A stretch of 64,000 bases of DNA, from positions 1,027,427 through 1,091,426 of the forward strand of contig JADCRB010000017.1 of assembly GCA_021464245.1 (NCBI GenBank), read 5' to 3'. How positions within the stretch are numbered: the first letter of the stretch is position 1; each line of letters starts with the position of its first letter. The position numbers were made by a program, and so were the translations under genes. The notes under the pieces are model-generated. The model saw only the letters and a program-made list of their open reading frames with translations, did no database searches and was not told the origin of the DNA. This DNA comes from Carallia brachiata (lineage: Eukaryota; Streptophyta; Magnoliopsida; Malpighiales; Rhizophoraceae). Of this stretch, positions 25,741-37,280 are shown piece after piece.

Positions 25741-28700
25741 ATGCAGTAGCTTTTTAAGTATGACATGATTTAGGATTTATTTAAAAAAAATAACTTTGGT
25801 ATGGATGATAAGAAGCCACGTCCCTTTGCTACATTTTCTTATTTAAAAAAAAGAAAAAAAAACAAGAATTGCACATATCCTCGTGTTATGCGCTTACATT
25901 TATAAAAAAAAAAAAAGAAACGCCACTCTTCCCTTCTGGATCATTCATTCCAATTTCTTCCCTCTTGCAATTTCTAGGGTTATAACGCAACTTCTCTTGA
26001 ACACCACTTACAGCTTAATGCCATTAACAGCTTACAGCTTAACGCCACTTACAACTTCTCGATCATCAATTGTTTAACCTCTTACAGCGTAATGCCACTT
26101 CTCTTTGTCTCAAATTCTGGGGTTTGAGTGGGTGTCTTCTTAGTTGCTTGGCTGGCTTCTCTTCTCTAATAATATTTTATTTTTCTTTCTCTCTTTGTCT
26201 CTTCTCAATCTTCAATCTATTTCTCTTCAATAAGGAGAATTTATTCATTGCCTAAGCTAATGATTTTTTTTTTACTTTTTTCGTTTTTTTTAGTTTTTTT
26301 TTCCTTTAATTTCATTCTTTTCGTTCCATTTTTTATGCCCATAAACTTGATGAATCAACTTTCTAACTTTATCACGAGGAGATTAAAAATTCCAATGCCA
26401 GTCTGCATTGACGTTGACTCATTTGATGCGAAGGAATGACATAGCTCTCTGCTTGCTCTAGCCAGCTCACTTTTAGAAGAACTAAAATGATATTTTAAAA
26501 TTTATAAGGTATCTCATGCTGTTAGGCAAACTTTATGACATCGATGAAAATTTTTTTTGCTATTGAATCAATTTTTTGGATACATAGTCAATGATTTTAA
26601 ATGCTGGTCAATATGCTTTCCCTTTTTGAAATTGTTAGAATATGAAAAACATTCCACTTTTAAGACTCTAGTTTTACTTGAAATTAATGGATTTGATAAA
26701 TAATATTACCAATTAATGGTTTGCAGGCTGCTGAAATCAATCTTGGAAGTAATACATTTAATTTGGCACCTCTTCAACTCTAGAAATGTGCTAACACCCT
26801 GAAGTAAATTAAAAGGAGATTATTTTCTTCTATAACTATGGTATTATATCAACCTTTATGGCTTATCAAGGCACTTCCATTTTTTGTTTGATGAAAATTT
26901 CCCTGTTTGTAAATGTTCTCCATTAGACTGACTATAATTATTGTTGTTGTTATTATTATTATTGGGTTCATTGTCCTCTTCTTTATGTTTGCAAGACACA
27001 ATCTCCACTCTCTTCCCGTCTTCTTCTTGAGTAAAAATTTTTAATTGATCAATCAAAAGGTACCTTTGAACTTGGAAATTGTTTTGGCTATGGTTCTTTC
27101 ACATGCATTACAATGCATAGAGACTTTCAATTTTATGAACACTTCCTATCGTGTTGAAGACAAATTCTTGTTAATCAAAATTATGATAAACAAATACATA
27201 AAATGGTCGAAAGGGGACTAGGTTTTGAGGACTTTTGAAGAATATCTTACTTTGAGATCAGCCTTATTCTTTTCCTTACCATTGACTCCTTAAAACAAAG
27301 TATTAGAAAAGGAAAAAAAAAAAGAAGTATCAAAGGGGTCAAGTCTAGATATTGTTGACATTGGCAAATGGCTATTTAAAAATTTAAAAGAAATTTTGGA
27401 ATAGAAAACAATTGTTTCCAGGCCAGATATGAGACAAAGGCATTTCAATTATCCTGTTTACTCCCACTTCTTGTTGTGTTTAAGTGACTATAAACGTGAT
27501 AGCAATCAATTACATGCTTAAAAGGCAACTGCATGCAATCAAACCTTGAACTGGATGCTAAATTTTCCTTAGATGAATATTAATTAGTCGGAGATTCTGG
27601 GAAATAGACTTGTTTGTTCATCTCTATACCCATATCATCTAATCCATTACATTTTTCGACTATTTGATATTTGATGATATATCCTTCATTTCAAGTATAA
27701 CAATTAAGGTTCAATTTCGAGTATCTTGAGATAACCAAATTATCAAAATCTCTAAATGGGTAATGAAACTTTTGAATGGTAGCACAATTTTGAAATTATT
27801 TGGAATGACAAAAAAATGATACCAATGAATACCACACAGCACGGGGGAAATTTATGAAAGTATGCCTTGTCAACCAATATGTTAAGGGCATTAACAATTC
27901 TTTGATAGGGAAAGAATTGTCCCACAATAAATGTGCTTACGCAATTTATCGGTGGTACTTCTTCTTTTTGGTACCTCTTATTGATAGAGATTTCTTTATT
28001 TTATGGGACTATAAAGGCTAAACTAAAAGCCCTAGTTCAGTCGTGGCATTGTGCGAGTGTCTATTTTACTTTCAAATTTTTTATTCATTTAATAATATGT
28101 TATAATAAGAAAAGTAATGTTATCATCAGTCAATAAAAAAAGGTTTGAGAGAGAATCATGCTCTAATTGTATAAAAAAAAAAAAGAAACAATCAGTACTT
28201 GCAATTGAACTCATATATAAGGTCACAAAGAGAATAGATTCTTCACAGTGGTTTGTCTGCCCCAAATCTTCAAAAGCTTAAAATAAGGAATAATTTCCCC
28301 CATTTTGTACATTATTTTCTTTTTATATAGTGTGGAAATGCTAAGTGTTGTTATGGATCAGACCTATTAACTGAAGAATCTAAGCAGTCCCCATCGTTTT
28401 TAAATTAGGATATTAAGCTAAAAAAAAAAAAAATAGGAGTATGAAGTCCATTCCCTTCCCTATATATGTAGGGATATTATGCTAAATTTCATTTTGTGGG
28501 GGCTATGACTCCACGTAAAAGACCAAAAAAAGTTATGAATATTAAGCCATGAAAGAACTGCCAGCCTCGATTTCAACACTAAAGACATTTCTGATGTCTC
28601 TCCAAAATCAATGCTTCAAGGATGATTGTGTTTAGGCCCTTTGTTACACTAGTTTCCATCTACATTCTAAATTCCTTATCAGATAATTATTGTTTTTTTT

Positions 28701-28841
28701 TTTGAAAATTTTATTAGATAATTGTTGAAAAATTCAAATTTGAAACTCGTATTTTCCGACTTTGGGTTGGAACCCCCCTCCCCACGCAAAAGACCTTTTG
28801 TTGTGTGGACTTATTCTAATAATTTGTTGGCACCATTTCAG

Positions 28842-30417
28842 TGAAAAAAAAAAGTGAGCCCTACGACAATGAATGAGGTGCATACGAGAAGTTTAAAAGA
28901 ATGGAAGCCTATATATTTTAGTGCTATAGCTCAGCCCGTTGGTCTTGATCCAAAGATTGTGAGTGAATTTACCAATTTCCTCGGTACTTTGGCACGAAAT
29001 CCAAATAGGATACCATTGAATTGCATAATTTGGCGTAAGGTGTCAGATGACAATAAGAAAAAGCTATGGAGGTACATCTAGGTAATATTATGAAGTAAAC
29101 TTTTTTGGTATAACATTACAGTTTGTATTTTCAACTTACTAATAAAGTAAAATAATGCAGAAAAAATATTTGGTTCCAAAAGAAGGGCGATGTTGGGTGA
29201 TGTTCACAATTGGATCAAATTTGAGAGGATATAGGGCTAGGTTGAAGGAACTTCACTTCACTGCATATAAAAATGACAAAACCAGATTGAAGCACCGTCC
29301 CAAAAATATACCTATAGATCAATTTGTCAGTTTGCTCAAATATTAGAACTCTATATGCTCACAGGTTCTATTTCTCGCTGAATTCTTCATCATTGGATTT
29401 TTTCAGAAATTTCTGTTTACTGGTGTAATAATTCTGATATAGGAAATGATGATAGAAAATAAAATAAATCGACAGCAACAGATTGATATGCACACTGCTG
29501 GTCATAGGAACTTTTCTCTAATTCGAGAGAAAATGGTAAGAAAAGAAAACTTATGGGTTGCTTGTATTGTTTCAGTTATATATTGTGTTGATACCTACAA
29601 TATCCATGCTCTTTATAATTTGCATATTATTTAGAGTTGTTGGTTTGTGCTTGTAGTATATTTATTGCCTGAGTGTCATTATTCTATTAAGGTGAAAAAC
29701 ATGGATCTTACAAAACAAAGTTTTCAAACTTCAGTGTTAAGCATGTGGCATGTGCATTTTTTTCTATGGTAGTTTTTGTGCCTCTCTATTTATTGTTCGT
29801 GTTAACCACATAAGACGTATAAGTATTGCATCTTATATTTTCCTATTGGACATTAAGAGTAGCCAAGATATTATTATATAGACTGTTTTAAATGAACATT
29901 TAGAATTACTTGCATATTCACTATGGGTCCCTCTTTTTTGATTAAAAAATGAACATCCCAACAAAAAGTACCCATCTCAGGTAGAAATGTTCAAAGCTAC
30001 CCGTGCAAGAAAACTGGGTCGAGTATACAAATCGGACGATAGTACAACCCAAAAAATTGTAACCATTATGTCTTTTAAACTATAATTTAATTTTTATTTT
30101 GTGTTTGCTTTCAACTTCACATTATTTTTTGGTTCTAGGCTGAAATTGAAGAAACTCAATCACAAGGGGATGAAACGAGTAATCAAATAGTTGATGCTTT
30201 TATTAAAACAACAAGGGATGATCATCCCGGGAGGGGTAGACTTTATGGGAGGGGTGTGAACCCTACTACCTTAAAGGGGAAGACAGCTGAAGATAGTGTG
30301 AGAGTTCTTTTTGAGTTTATGCGATCCATCAAAGAGAGCATGGAAATTGAAGTAGAAAAGAAATCTAAAACTAAATTAGAAAAGAGGTTGGAAGCTCGAC
30401 AATGTGCAATGAAATAA
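28842..30417 (+). pseudogene. TnpA/TNP1-like CACTA protein (Transposase_24 type), broken
   Basis: Accessory DNA-binding transposition protein of the CACTA element. Four exon-like blocks: 28842-29081 (NEVHTRSLKEWKP, FLGTLARNPNRIPLN, DDNKKKLW), 29161-29364 (KKYLVPKEGRCWVMFTIG, RLKELHF, HRPKNIPIDQFVSLLKY), 29443-29535 (NRQQQIDMHTAGHRNFSLIREKM) and 30139-30417 (Gln/Lys/Glu-rich, FIKTTRDDHPGRGR, coiled-coil-like end). Order and motifs match plant Ptta/En/Spm TNP1 proteins. In-frame TAG codons occur at 29079-29081, exactly at the exon 1 donor, and at 29344-29346, where the family usually has Tyr-Trp-Asn-Ser. As read, it cannot make a full protein. Exon limits are inferred from splice consensus and family comparison. 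Confidence 0.75.
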
Positions 30418-31319
30418 GAAATTTTCAGTATGATTGTGTCAGGATTATAGCTACAAAATCCTAGTCTTAATATCAATACAAACTTGTCAACTTTGGTTTT
30501 TCCAGGAGTTGCTTCACCTGGCGATCCTATTAGTGCTCCTAGTCAGCACAACCAATCAAAGAATCTCCCATCTTCAGGGGATGGACATAGTCTACTCGTC
30601 TAGGTACACACTTAAATACAAATTTCTATTAGTTAGGTTTATTTTTAATTGTTAGCACTCACACTTGTTGTTTTTTTTATAAGATTATGATGATGGGGAT
30701 AATGTCAATGTACATTGACAGATTTCTATATATAGAAAGTTGAGCATACTTTTTGGATGTAGGTAATCTCCTTTCTTGATAAGAATTTCTAACATGTACA
30801 ATAAGTAAATTTTAGTAATTTAAGTATTCAAGGAAGGTCTTGAGTTTTGAGATCATGCTTCGGTGTTTCTATGCCTAGATTGTCACTTTACAAATTTTAG
30901 CAATGATTTAGTCCAATAGAACATTATTTTTAAATTTTTTTTGGGTTCCCAGTTCTTGGCATCATTGTATTTGCATTTTTCTAAATTACTAACTTTGCTT
31001 TATATTTATGGAACATTAGGTTTGCAATTATTGGATGATACTTATGTGGGAGAGAGCTATGGGAAAAATTTATGGAACACCACTTTTTGTGCATGTTAGC
31101 TTTAAGGGACAAACCAAACTATTCTTTTTTGGTTGCTATGTATTAAGACTTTTGTAATACTACTAAGCAACTTTTTGTACGTGCTTGATGTATGGATTGT
31201 TAGCAACTTTATGTTTGATTCTTCAAATTTATATAGCCTTTTATTAGAATGACTTGAATGTTTATATTGAATCTTATTTTCGTTTAATTTTAATTGCTGT
31301 TCATTGCCCTTATTGTCAA

Positions 31320-31990
31320 AAAATCGTTGCCTTTGACAATCCAAACCGTTGCATTTTTGCAACAAAAGCGTTGCCTTCGCGTGCACAAACAGATACTTAC
31401 AGATACTTTTCATAAATGAACTACTGCCTTTTCAAAGCCAAACCGCTACCTATTCTTCTCACAAAACGCTGCCTTATAGGTTGCAAACTGCTACTTATTC
31501 TTAGAGAAAATCACTGCCTTTGAGTAACAAACTTGCTGCTTATTCTTCTCATAAACCGCCACCTTATCGCCTCAAAACTGTTGCTTATTCTCCTAAAAAC
31601 CACTACCTTTGCGCAACAAACCCGCTGCTTATGCTTCTCATAAACTACTACCTTATCGCTTTCAAACTGCTGCTTATTCTCTTAAAAACCGTTGCCTTTG
31701 AAATTCAAAACCGCTGCAATATATCTAATTTCACATGTACTCTTTGGCTAAAAACCGTTGCCTATACTCGTAAAAATTGCTGCTTAATATTCTATAAAAC
31801 TGCTACTCACACTGACAATAACCGCTGCATAAGAGATATTATGGAACAACCTTTGTAACAGCTGCAATAACATTGGGAACCGTTGTTTTAGGGCTATTGC
31901 TGCGCCATCATAATGCAGCAGCTAGAAAATCGCTTCCTTAGATAATAGGCAGCAATTTTAGGGCTTTAAGCAGCGTTCTTCAACCGCTGC
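31320..31990 (+). repeat. CACTA 3' subterminal repeat array
   Basis: About 25 degenerate copies of an AAACCGCTGCC-like motif (variants AAACTGCTACT, AAACCGTTGCC, AAATCACTGCC), many followed by TTATTCTTCTCAT, spaced roughly every 20-35 bp across about 670 bp. Nearly all face the same way. Confidence 0.85.
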
Positions 31991-32305
31991 AAAAGGCCTT
32001 TTATGGCGTAGTGAAAATATGATAATACACTCGAAAAAGACTTTGAAATCAATAATTAATTCTTATAAACAGACTCCATAATAAAGCTGAAATTCAAACA
32101 TATTTATAGAGTTAGACTGATGAAACTGAATAGGATTAAAATTAGAATTCTAACTAAAAAATAACTCTAAATAGGATTCTCACTAGAAAATATTATAAAT
32201 AATATAATATCTAATCTAATAAAATATAAAATATAAGTATTAATATAAGACATAAATAAATTTCTAAATAATAAGAATTTTCTTTATTTATTTCCCATCA
32301 CTATT

Positions 32306-32627
32306 ACTTGATCTCGTTCAAAGGAAATTTTGATTTTTCACAACTATTAAGGATTTCACGTACAGTTTGAAAATTTCCAAGTAATACAATATGATGTATT
32401 TATATAATGTAATGTTTAGTTTGGAATCATCATATGACATTTTATCCTATAAGTTGAATCTAATGGGCCGATGCCTATATAATCGTAGAGGAAGTGTTGT
32501 TTAAAGATTTAGAACATACAACATATTTGGGTTATGGCTTGAGAAACCCATGTGGAAGCTAAAGACTCTATATAAGCCTTCTTACCATCTATCCTATAAC
32601 CCAAAAGGTATAAACCACACAACCAAG

Positions 32628-32663
<36 letters not shown>

Positions 32664-34009
32664 GGGTCAATGCATCTGACAAAATGAAGTTATATGTCAT
32701 GCCAATATAACATAAATTGGCAAATAAAATGTCAAATAGAAAAGTAAATGTCAAAATATAAGGTGCATAAATATAAGTTGTAGAAACGAAAATGATAGTA
32801 ACAATGATAATAATGGTATTAATAATAACAATAATAAATAATAAATAATTCCAAAAGAATATAGTGATGGAATTTAAATTGGAAGTATAGCAAGTTGTTG
32901 TAATGTAACTAACAAGAATAAAAAATGATAAAAATAATGACGGTAGTAGCAATATAATAATAATATTTATAATAGCATTAAATTGTAGAAAAATAAATTT
33001 AAAGGAAAACTATAAGAGATTTAGCATCAGTTTTAATTAAAGGACATAATTTCTTTATAAATTAGGATCCAAAAATTTAATTACAAAGTATTCAATTTTG
33101 ACTTTATTCCAGATATTTAGATGATTTATTTAATATTTTAAATTTTTAATTCAAAAAGTCCACCTCAATAATGATTAAAGAGAATATTTGCCAAAAATAC
33201 TGTGAGAGATACAGAGGAGGAGGAGGAGAAAGGGAGCATATTGCGTTGTTTTACGCTCGTCTATGGGTGGTTTTGACAGGCCAGACGCTTGGCCTTTATA
33301 TAGCCTTCGACAAAGCAAAATGACAAAGAAGGCTACATAATTTGCCTTTCAATGCTCCCTTGCCCCTTGTTTTCAATGGCGTGAGTTTGTCTTCAGAATG
33401 CCGACCTTTGACATTTCATCCTTTCATCTTACAAGCTGAAGGTTGTGAAAGTTTGCAATGCCATAGATAATTTTCTTCCGCTTCAGCTCACAATTACAAC
33501 AACATAAAAACCGTCAGATTCGGTGTTTGGATTGTAAAAGATTGACAAATAACAAATGGTGCGTGACTCAAGTCATCAACAAAAGTTTCGTTGAAGTTGG
33601 AGTTGAAGAGGCAGAGAATTCTCTCCTTTTTGCAACATATTTCTTTTTTTTTTTTTTTTGTGTTTGAATCATTTTTTTTATGTGAAAAAAAATCTATCAT
33701 GGGTATATTGGTTATCGGATCTGCGAGCCGAGACGGAAATAACCTTATTTGTATGCCTAATTCAACTCAATCCAGAGGAAGGGACTTACCACCCAAGTAC
33801 TATTAGATCTGAGCGGACCTCTTGCAAACCAAGTACGGCGATTGTCAAGTCTGGAACCAACGACTCGTAATCAATAGTCAAGCCAAACAAATTTAGAGGT
33901 CAAAGCCTCCAAGTGTTGCCACTAAAACTTGAATCAGGCTACCACCTTGAGTGGTTTTGTGTTTGAGTCATGGATCATGGTTAGCAATCAAACGTGATAA
34001 TATTTATTT
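32306..34009. other. intergenic region with (TG)n microsatellite
   Basis: No credible gene. A (TG)n run lies at 32632-32661. An open frame over it on the minus strand (32509-32952) is low-complexity and probably spurious. A repeat-like block with CCACCCAAGTACTATTAGATC sits at 33770-33830; related CACTCAAGCACTGTTGAG and inverted forms occur near 54975 and 23305, suggesting a dispersed family. Confidence 0.5.
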
Positions 34010-34306
34010 TAGTTTTAAATCTTTATGAATTTTTATAATTAAGTCCTAAATCTTTAACTTTTTTGATTGAGTCCTAAATTTTTCAGATTTTTATAATCGA
34101 ATTTTTATGTCAGTTTGACGTTAAAAACTTATTTGACCTAACAGATCTGAAAAGTATTTGACCTAATGGTCACATATGTTTTTAATGACCAAACTAAAGA
34201 AAGGACTCGATTGTAAACAATTTGAAAGGTACATGCCTCAATTAAAAAAATAAAAAGGCTTAATCCTCAATTGTAATAATTTATAAAATTTTAGGATTTA
34301 AATGAG
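34010..34306. mobile_element. MITE-like inverted repeat element
   Basis: The left end TTTTAAATCTTTATGAATTTTTATAATTAAGTCC and the right end, inverted, TTTAAATCCTAAAATTTTATAAATTATTACAATTGAGG, form long imperfect inverted repeats. The interior has AAGTCCTAAATC and GACCTAA motifs, a common plant MITE style. Borders are approximate. Confidence 0.5.
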
Positions 34307-34935
34307 TGTATCGGCAAGCAAACTAACCAAAAGCTTTGAATATTTGTAGCGTTATATATAATATGTGTATTTATGTATTGTTCGCTTCTCAAATTTTATT
34401 GCACACACTAGTTTTTTATTTTTTTTAACCAGCTTGAAGTAAAATACATAAACAAAAAGGGAAAAAATTAGGTGACTTCATTAAGTAGCTTAAAAGTAAT
34501 TTCAAACGTAATATAAGTTATTAGATAATTAAATTTTTAAAAAATAAAAAATAGATAAATTATTAGATATAATTTACGAAATTATGTAATTTTTTTGAAA
34601 TTATTTAAGCAAACTTACCTAATATTATTCAACAAAAGAATATTGCGTTATTGTTTTTTATATTAAAAATTCTCATAGTGTTCATTTGATTACATTAATA
34701 CTATTTTTATGTTTAGGTGCTAGGAATCAAACTCAAAACTTTAAACTGACAGTTTAAATGATTTTGCAAGTAGACTTTGTGGCTACTATCATTTAATATT
34801 TTGTTTAGGCTGAAATGTTTGTGATGAAGACCAAACTTAGCCCAACCAAAAGAAAGAGCCTAGAATTGGAACTCAAGCTTAATTCAGGTATACCAAACTA
34901 CAGAATGGGTTGATGCTTTTTGAACATGGTGGATC

Positions 34936-35291
34936 TAATGGGAAACAAAGAAAAATTTTTTCTATTATTTAAGAATTTATTTATATATTATATTAATAAT
35001 TTTATTTATATTTTTTGGGTTAGATATTATATTATTTAAAATATTTTTTAATTAAAATGCTAATTCTAGTCCAATTTAGTTTCGTCTGTCTAGCTCTATA
35101 AATATGTTTGAGTTTCAGTTTTATTATTCAGTATGTTTATGAAAATTGATTATTGATTTCAGAGTATTTTTTGAGTAGATTTTCGTATTTTGCGGGTAGA
35201 TTTCTTCATAACTTGGGAGATTTCCGCTAATTTTCTATTTTGCAGGTGGATTCCTAAGTTGTTTGTTAATTCCGTTCTTCGTCCTACGTCA
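34936..35291 (+). mobile_element. solo LTR, same family as 24637-32300
   Basis: A 356-bp LTR in the orientation opposite to the one at 24637-32300. It begins TAATGGGAAAC (TG changed to TA) and ends CCTACGTCA. It is flanked on both sides by GGATC (34931-34935 and 35292-35296). It contains CTATAAATATG, the presumed LTR promoter, and an uninterrupted version (inverted: GCAAAATACGAAAATC) of the site where the CACTA element inserted in the other copy. No internal region remains, as expected after LTR-LTR recombination. Confidence 0.9.
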
Positions 35292-35459
35292 GGATCATTC
35301 TAAAACAAAAAAATAAAAGAAAACAATTGTAGGAACTCAATTTGGAATATCCATATGGAAAGAAAAGCATCGGTATTGAGAAAAAAAAAAAAAGAAAAGG
35401 CAAAGATATGGCGAGAAGGAGAAGCAATTCTTGGTAGTCAGAAAAGGAAACGGTAGTGA

Positions 35460-35594
35460 GGTTGAGCATTTACTCAACTGATTGAGGGGGTTGTCTCTCA
35501 ACCAGTAGGTGGAGGGTTTAAATCTCACCAAATATCATTTCTCCCTCTCCAAATACACAATAGGACTCCTTATAAACCAAAAAAAAAAAAAAGG
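35460..35594 (+). mobile_element. SINE with poly(A) tail
   Basis: Begins GGTTGAGCATTTACTCAACTG, contains GGTGGAGGGTTTAAATCTCACC (box B-like) and ends CCTTATAAACC followed by about 14 A. Aligns over its length with the SINE at 14894-15032. The flanks GGAAACGGTAGT(G/T) occur on both sides (about 35447 and 35594), a good target duplication. Confidence 0.75.
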
Positions 35595-36288
35595 AAACGG
35601 TAGTTGGCTGGAGAACATAGTGCTTAGCCATTAGCCGTAAGCCATAACGCGTATCAATAATTTGACAATCGTTCAAATCTTTGTTGATAAATTACAACCC
35701 TTCTATGCAATTTGTATTAAACAATATATTAACCAAAAGTAGCATGATACTTTTTATAATATATTAACTAAAGGTAGCATGATATATTTTTTTTTTTCAT
35801 GTTTTTCAATTGGTTTGAGACAAACTCAATAGAATTCAGTTATATATTTCGAGTGAATTGTTTTGAGTTTTGTCGTGAGAAAAATTATAACTGTTATTTT
35901 TAAAATATAAAATAATAAATATTTCAAGAATATTAATTTTTATTTCAAAAATAACAATCATAATTTTAATTAAGATAAAACTCAAAAAAACAAACAGTCA
36001 CAACAGAAACATTTTTTCAACTCAATATTCTTCATGTTTTAGCCTAGTAGATAACTCTGGTGCCGTTGACCACAAACTCATAGGTAACATAAATAAAACT
36101 GTAATTGCGTAACTTCCACGATCATCACTTACTTTGGCACTACGGTACCTTTTCTTTTGTAATAAGGAATTGAAGATTGTTCAAGAAAAGAAAGCTCCAA
36201 GTAGTCTGCATATGTACGTAGAGGGAAAAGGAATCTCTTTCTCCATCCTCCCAAAGCTATCCTTTTTCTCCCTCAAAACCTCAACGTA

Positions 36289-36300
36289 TCTATATAATAA
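36289..36300 (+). promoter_or_regulatory. TATA box of RING-H2 gene
   Basis: TCTATATAATAA, about 110 bp upstream of the start codon at 36411, leaving room for a leader of roughly 80 bp. Confidence 0.5.
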
Positions 36301-36410
36301 AGCTTCCACATTCACCATCTCATACAAAAACACAAAACCCAAGAACCAGAAAAGGAGACCACAAATAAATACATAATACATACCGCATTTATTTTGTTCC
36401 ATAAAAAACT

Positions 36411-37280
36411 ATGTCTTTGACCCCTGATCAGCCTCGAATCGTCGTTAATGGAGTTGGGAGAATGAGGACTTTCCACTACTTCTGTTGCCAAAATTGTCAG
36501 CGAACCATTAGGTTCACCTCTACAAATCCACATGAAATGTTCTGTCCACAATGCTATAGTCCAGTTAATCACGAGCTTGACATACCGAGGCCTCGGTTAA
36601 TAATGGAGCTGACAGGCCTACGGCCCTCCCAGCCGGCTGCACGGCTATTGGACTCCCTGGCATCCATGATAGAACTGGATTATCCAATGGCACGGCAGCA
36701 TGCTGGTAGAAGAATGCGATGGGAATCCGAAAGTGCCAATAATGGACCTTGGATTACTCTTCAGTTCCTGGAACCTCCTCGCCCACAAGGGCCCAATAAT
36801 ATTAGCGGTAATGTCCCGCCGCGGCCAGGGCCACCTCCTGCACCAGTTTCAGCCATCGAAGCATTGCCAACGTTGAAAATAACACAGGACCATTTGATGA
36901 AGGATGCTAATCATTGTCCCATATGCAAAGAAGAGTTTGAGCTAGATGGGGATGCCAGGGAATTGCCCTGCAGGCATTTGTACCATTCAGATTGCATCAT
37001 TCCTTGGTTGAACTTGCATAATACTTGTCCTGTTTGCCGGTATGCAGTTCGCCATGAGACTTCTGTGGCTGATGATGATAATCTTGGAGTACTTGAGGAT
37101 GAAAATATTGGTCAGCACTTCAGCTTTGAAGAGGTGACAACCAGCATAAACTGGCTGAGGAATCAGTTCTCGTCTTTATGGCCGATTCGCGCAGTCTTTG
37201 ATTGGACTCGGCGATATCTTGATTTCTTGGAGAACACCAGGATTGCTGCTTCTGGTGGAGGTCAGTTTGGAATTTCTTAA
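36411..37280 (+). CDS. RING-H2 E3 ubiquitin ligase (BCA2-type zinc ribbon)
   Basis: A 289-residue, intronless E3 ubiquitin ligase of the RNF126/BCA2-like class (plant RHC1A/RDUF-like). The N-terminal zinc ribbon has cysteine pairs around residues 26/29 and 45/48 (FCCQNCQ ... MFCPQCY). A low-complexity, proline-rich linker (residues ~120-146) follows. The RING-H2 finger is at residues 169-209, with C169, C172, C187, H189, H192, C195, C206 and C209 (CPICKEEF ... CRHLYHSDCIIPWL ... CPVCR), so all eight zinc ligands are present. After the RING comes an acidic patch and a C-terminal FEEVTTSINWLRNQFSSLWP segment. The family transfers ubiquitin from E2 to substrate in cytosol or nucleus, often in stress responses; the substrate here is unknown. 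No sign of damage. Confidence 0.95.
   Translation: MSLTPDQPRIVVNGVGRMRTFHYFCCQNCQRTIRFTSTNPHEMFCPQCYSPVNHELDIPRPRLIMELTGLRPSQPAARLLDSLASMIELDYPMARQHAGRRMRWESESANNGPWITLQFLEPPRPQGPNNISGNVPPRPGPPPAPVSAIEALPTLKITQDHLMKDANHCPICKEEFELDGDARELPCRHLYHSDCIIPWLNLHNTCPVCRYAVRHETSVADDDNLGVLEDENIGQHFSFEEVTTSINWLRNQFSSLWPIRAVFDWTRRYLDFLENTRIAASGGGQFGIS

Larger units (their letters stand above)
25423..32013 (+). mobile_element. CACTA (En/Spm-type) DNA transposon, 6.59 kb
   Basis: Begins CACTACACCAAAAGAGGGCT and ends, read inverted, CACTACGCCATAAAAGGCCT, the diagnostic CACTA terminal inverted repeats. Both ends abut AAA, consistent with the 3-bp target duplication of this superfamily. Subterminal regions are packed with ACCGCTGC/AGCGGT-like repeats (25440-25740 and 31320-31990). 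The 5' side carries a TATA-like TTTATAAAA near 25895 and a TTTCTAGGGTT leader. A tnpA/TNP1-type gene occupies 28842-30417, but no tnpD (catalytic DDE transposase) reading frame is seen, so it is probably a non-autonomous deletion derivative. It sits inside an LTR of the element at 24637-32300. Confidence 0.9.
24637..32300 (-). mobile_element. LTR retrotransposon remnant (TRIM-like), CTATT target duplication
   Basis: Minus-strand oriented. The 5' LTR (391 bp) is 32300-32014 plus 25422-25319, starting TGATGGGAAA and split by a CACTA element. The 3' LTR is 24900-24637, ending ATCA, and lacks about the first 130 bp. The flanks 24632-24636 and 32301-32305 are both CTATT, a perfect 5-bp duplication. 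Just inside the 5' LTR, 25304-25315 matches a tRNA-iMet primer site at 11 of 12 bases (TGGTATCCGAGC). The internal region is only about 420 bp and has no gag or pol, so it is non-autonomous. The uninterrupted LTR is about 356-390 bp with its own TATAAATA. Confidence 0.85.

Noticed and set aside
25883..26439. Short frames near the 5' end of the CACTA element as a transposase
   Set aside because: They are F/S/L-rich leader-like DNA with no TnpD motifs; more likely promoter and 5'UTR.
31520..31858. 112-codon frame in the CACTA 3' region
   Set aside because: Its repeats (LKTVAY) are translations of the subterminal DNA repeats, not protein.
31320..31990. CRISPR-like array
   Set aside because: Repeats are short, degenerate and irregularly spaced inside a eukaryotic transposon end.
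32509..32952. 147-codon hydrophobic open frame on the minus strand
   Set aside because: It runs through a (TG)n microsatellite and AAT-rich DNA; composition is low-complexity and no domain is visible.
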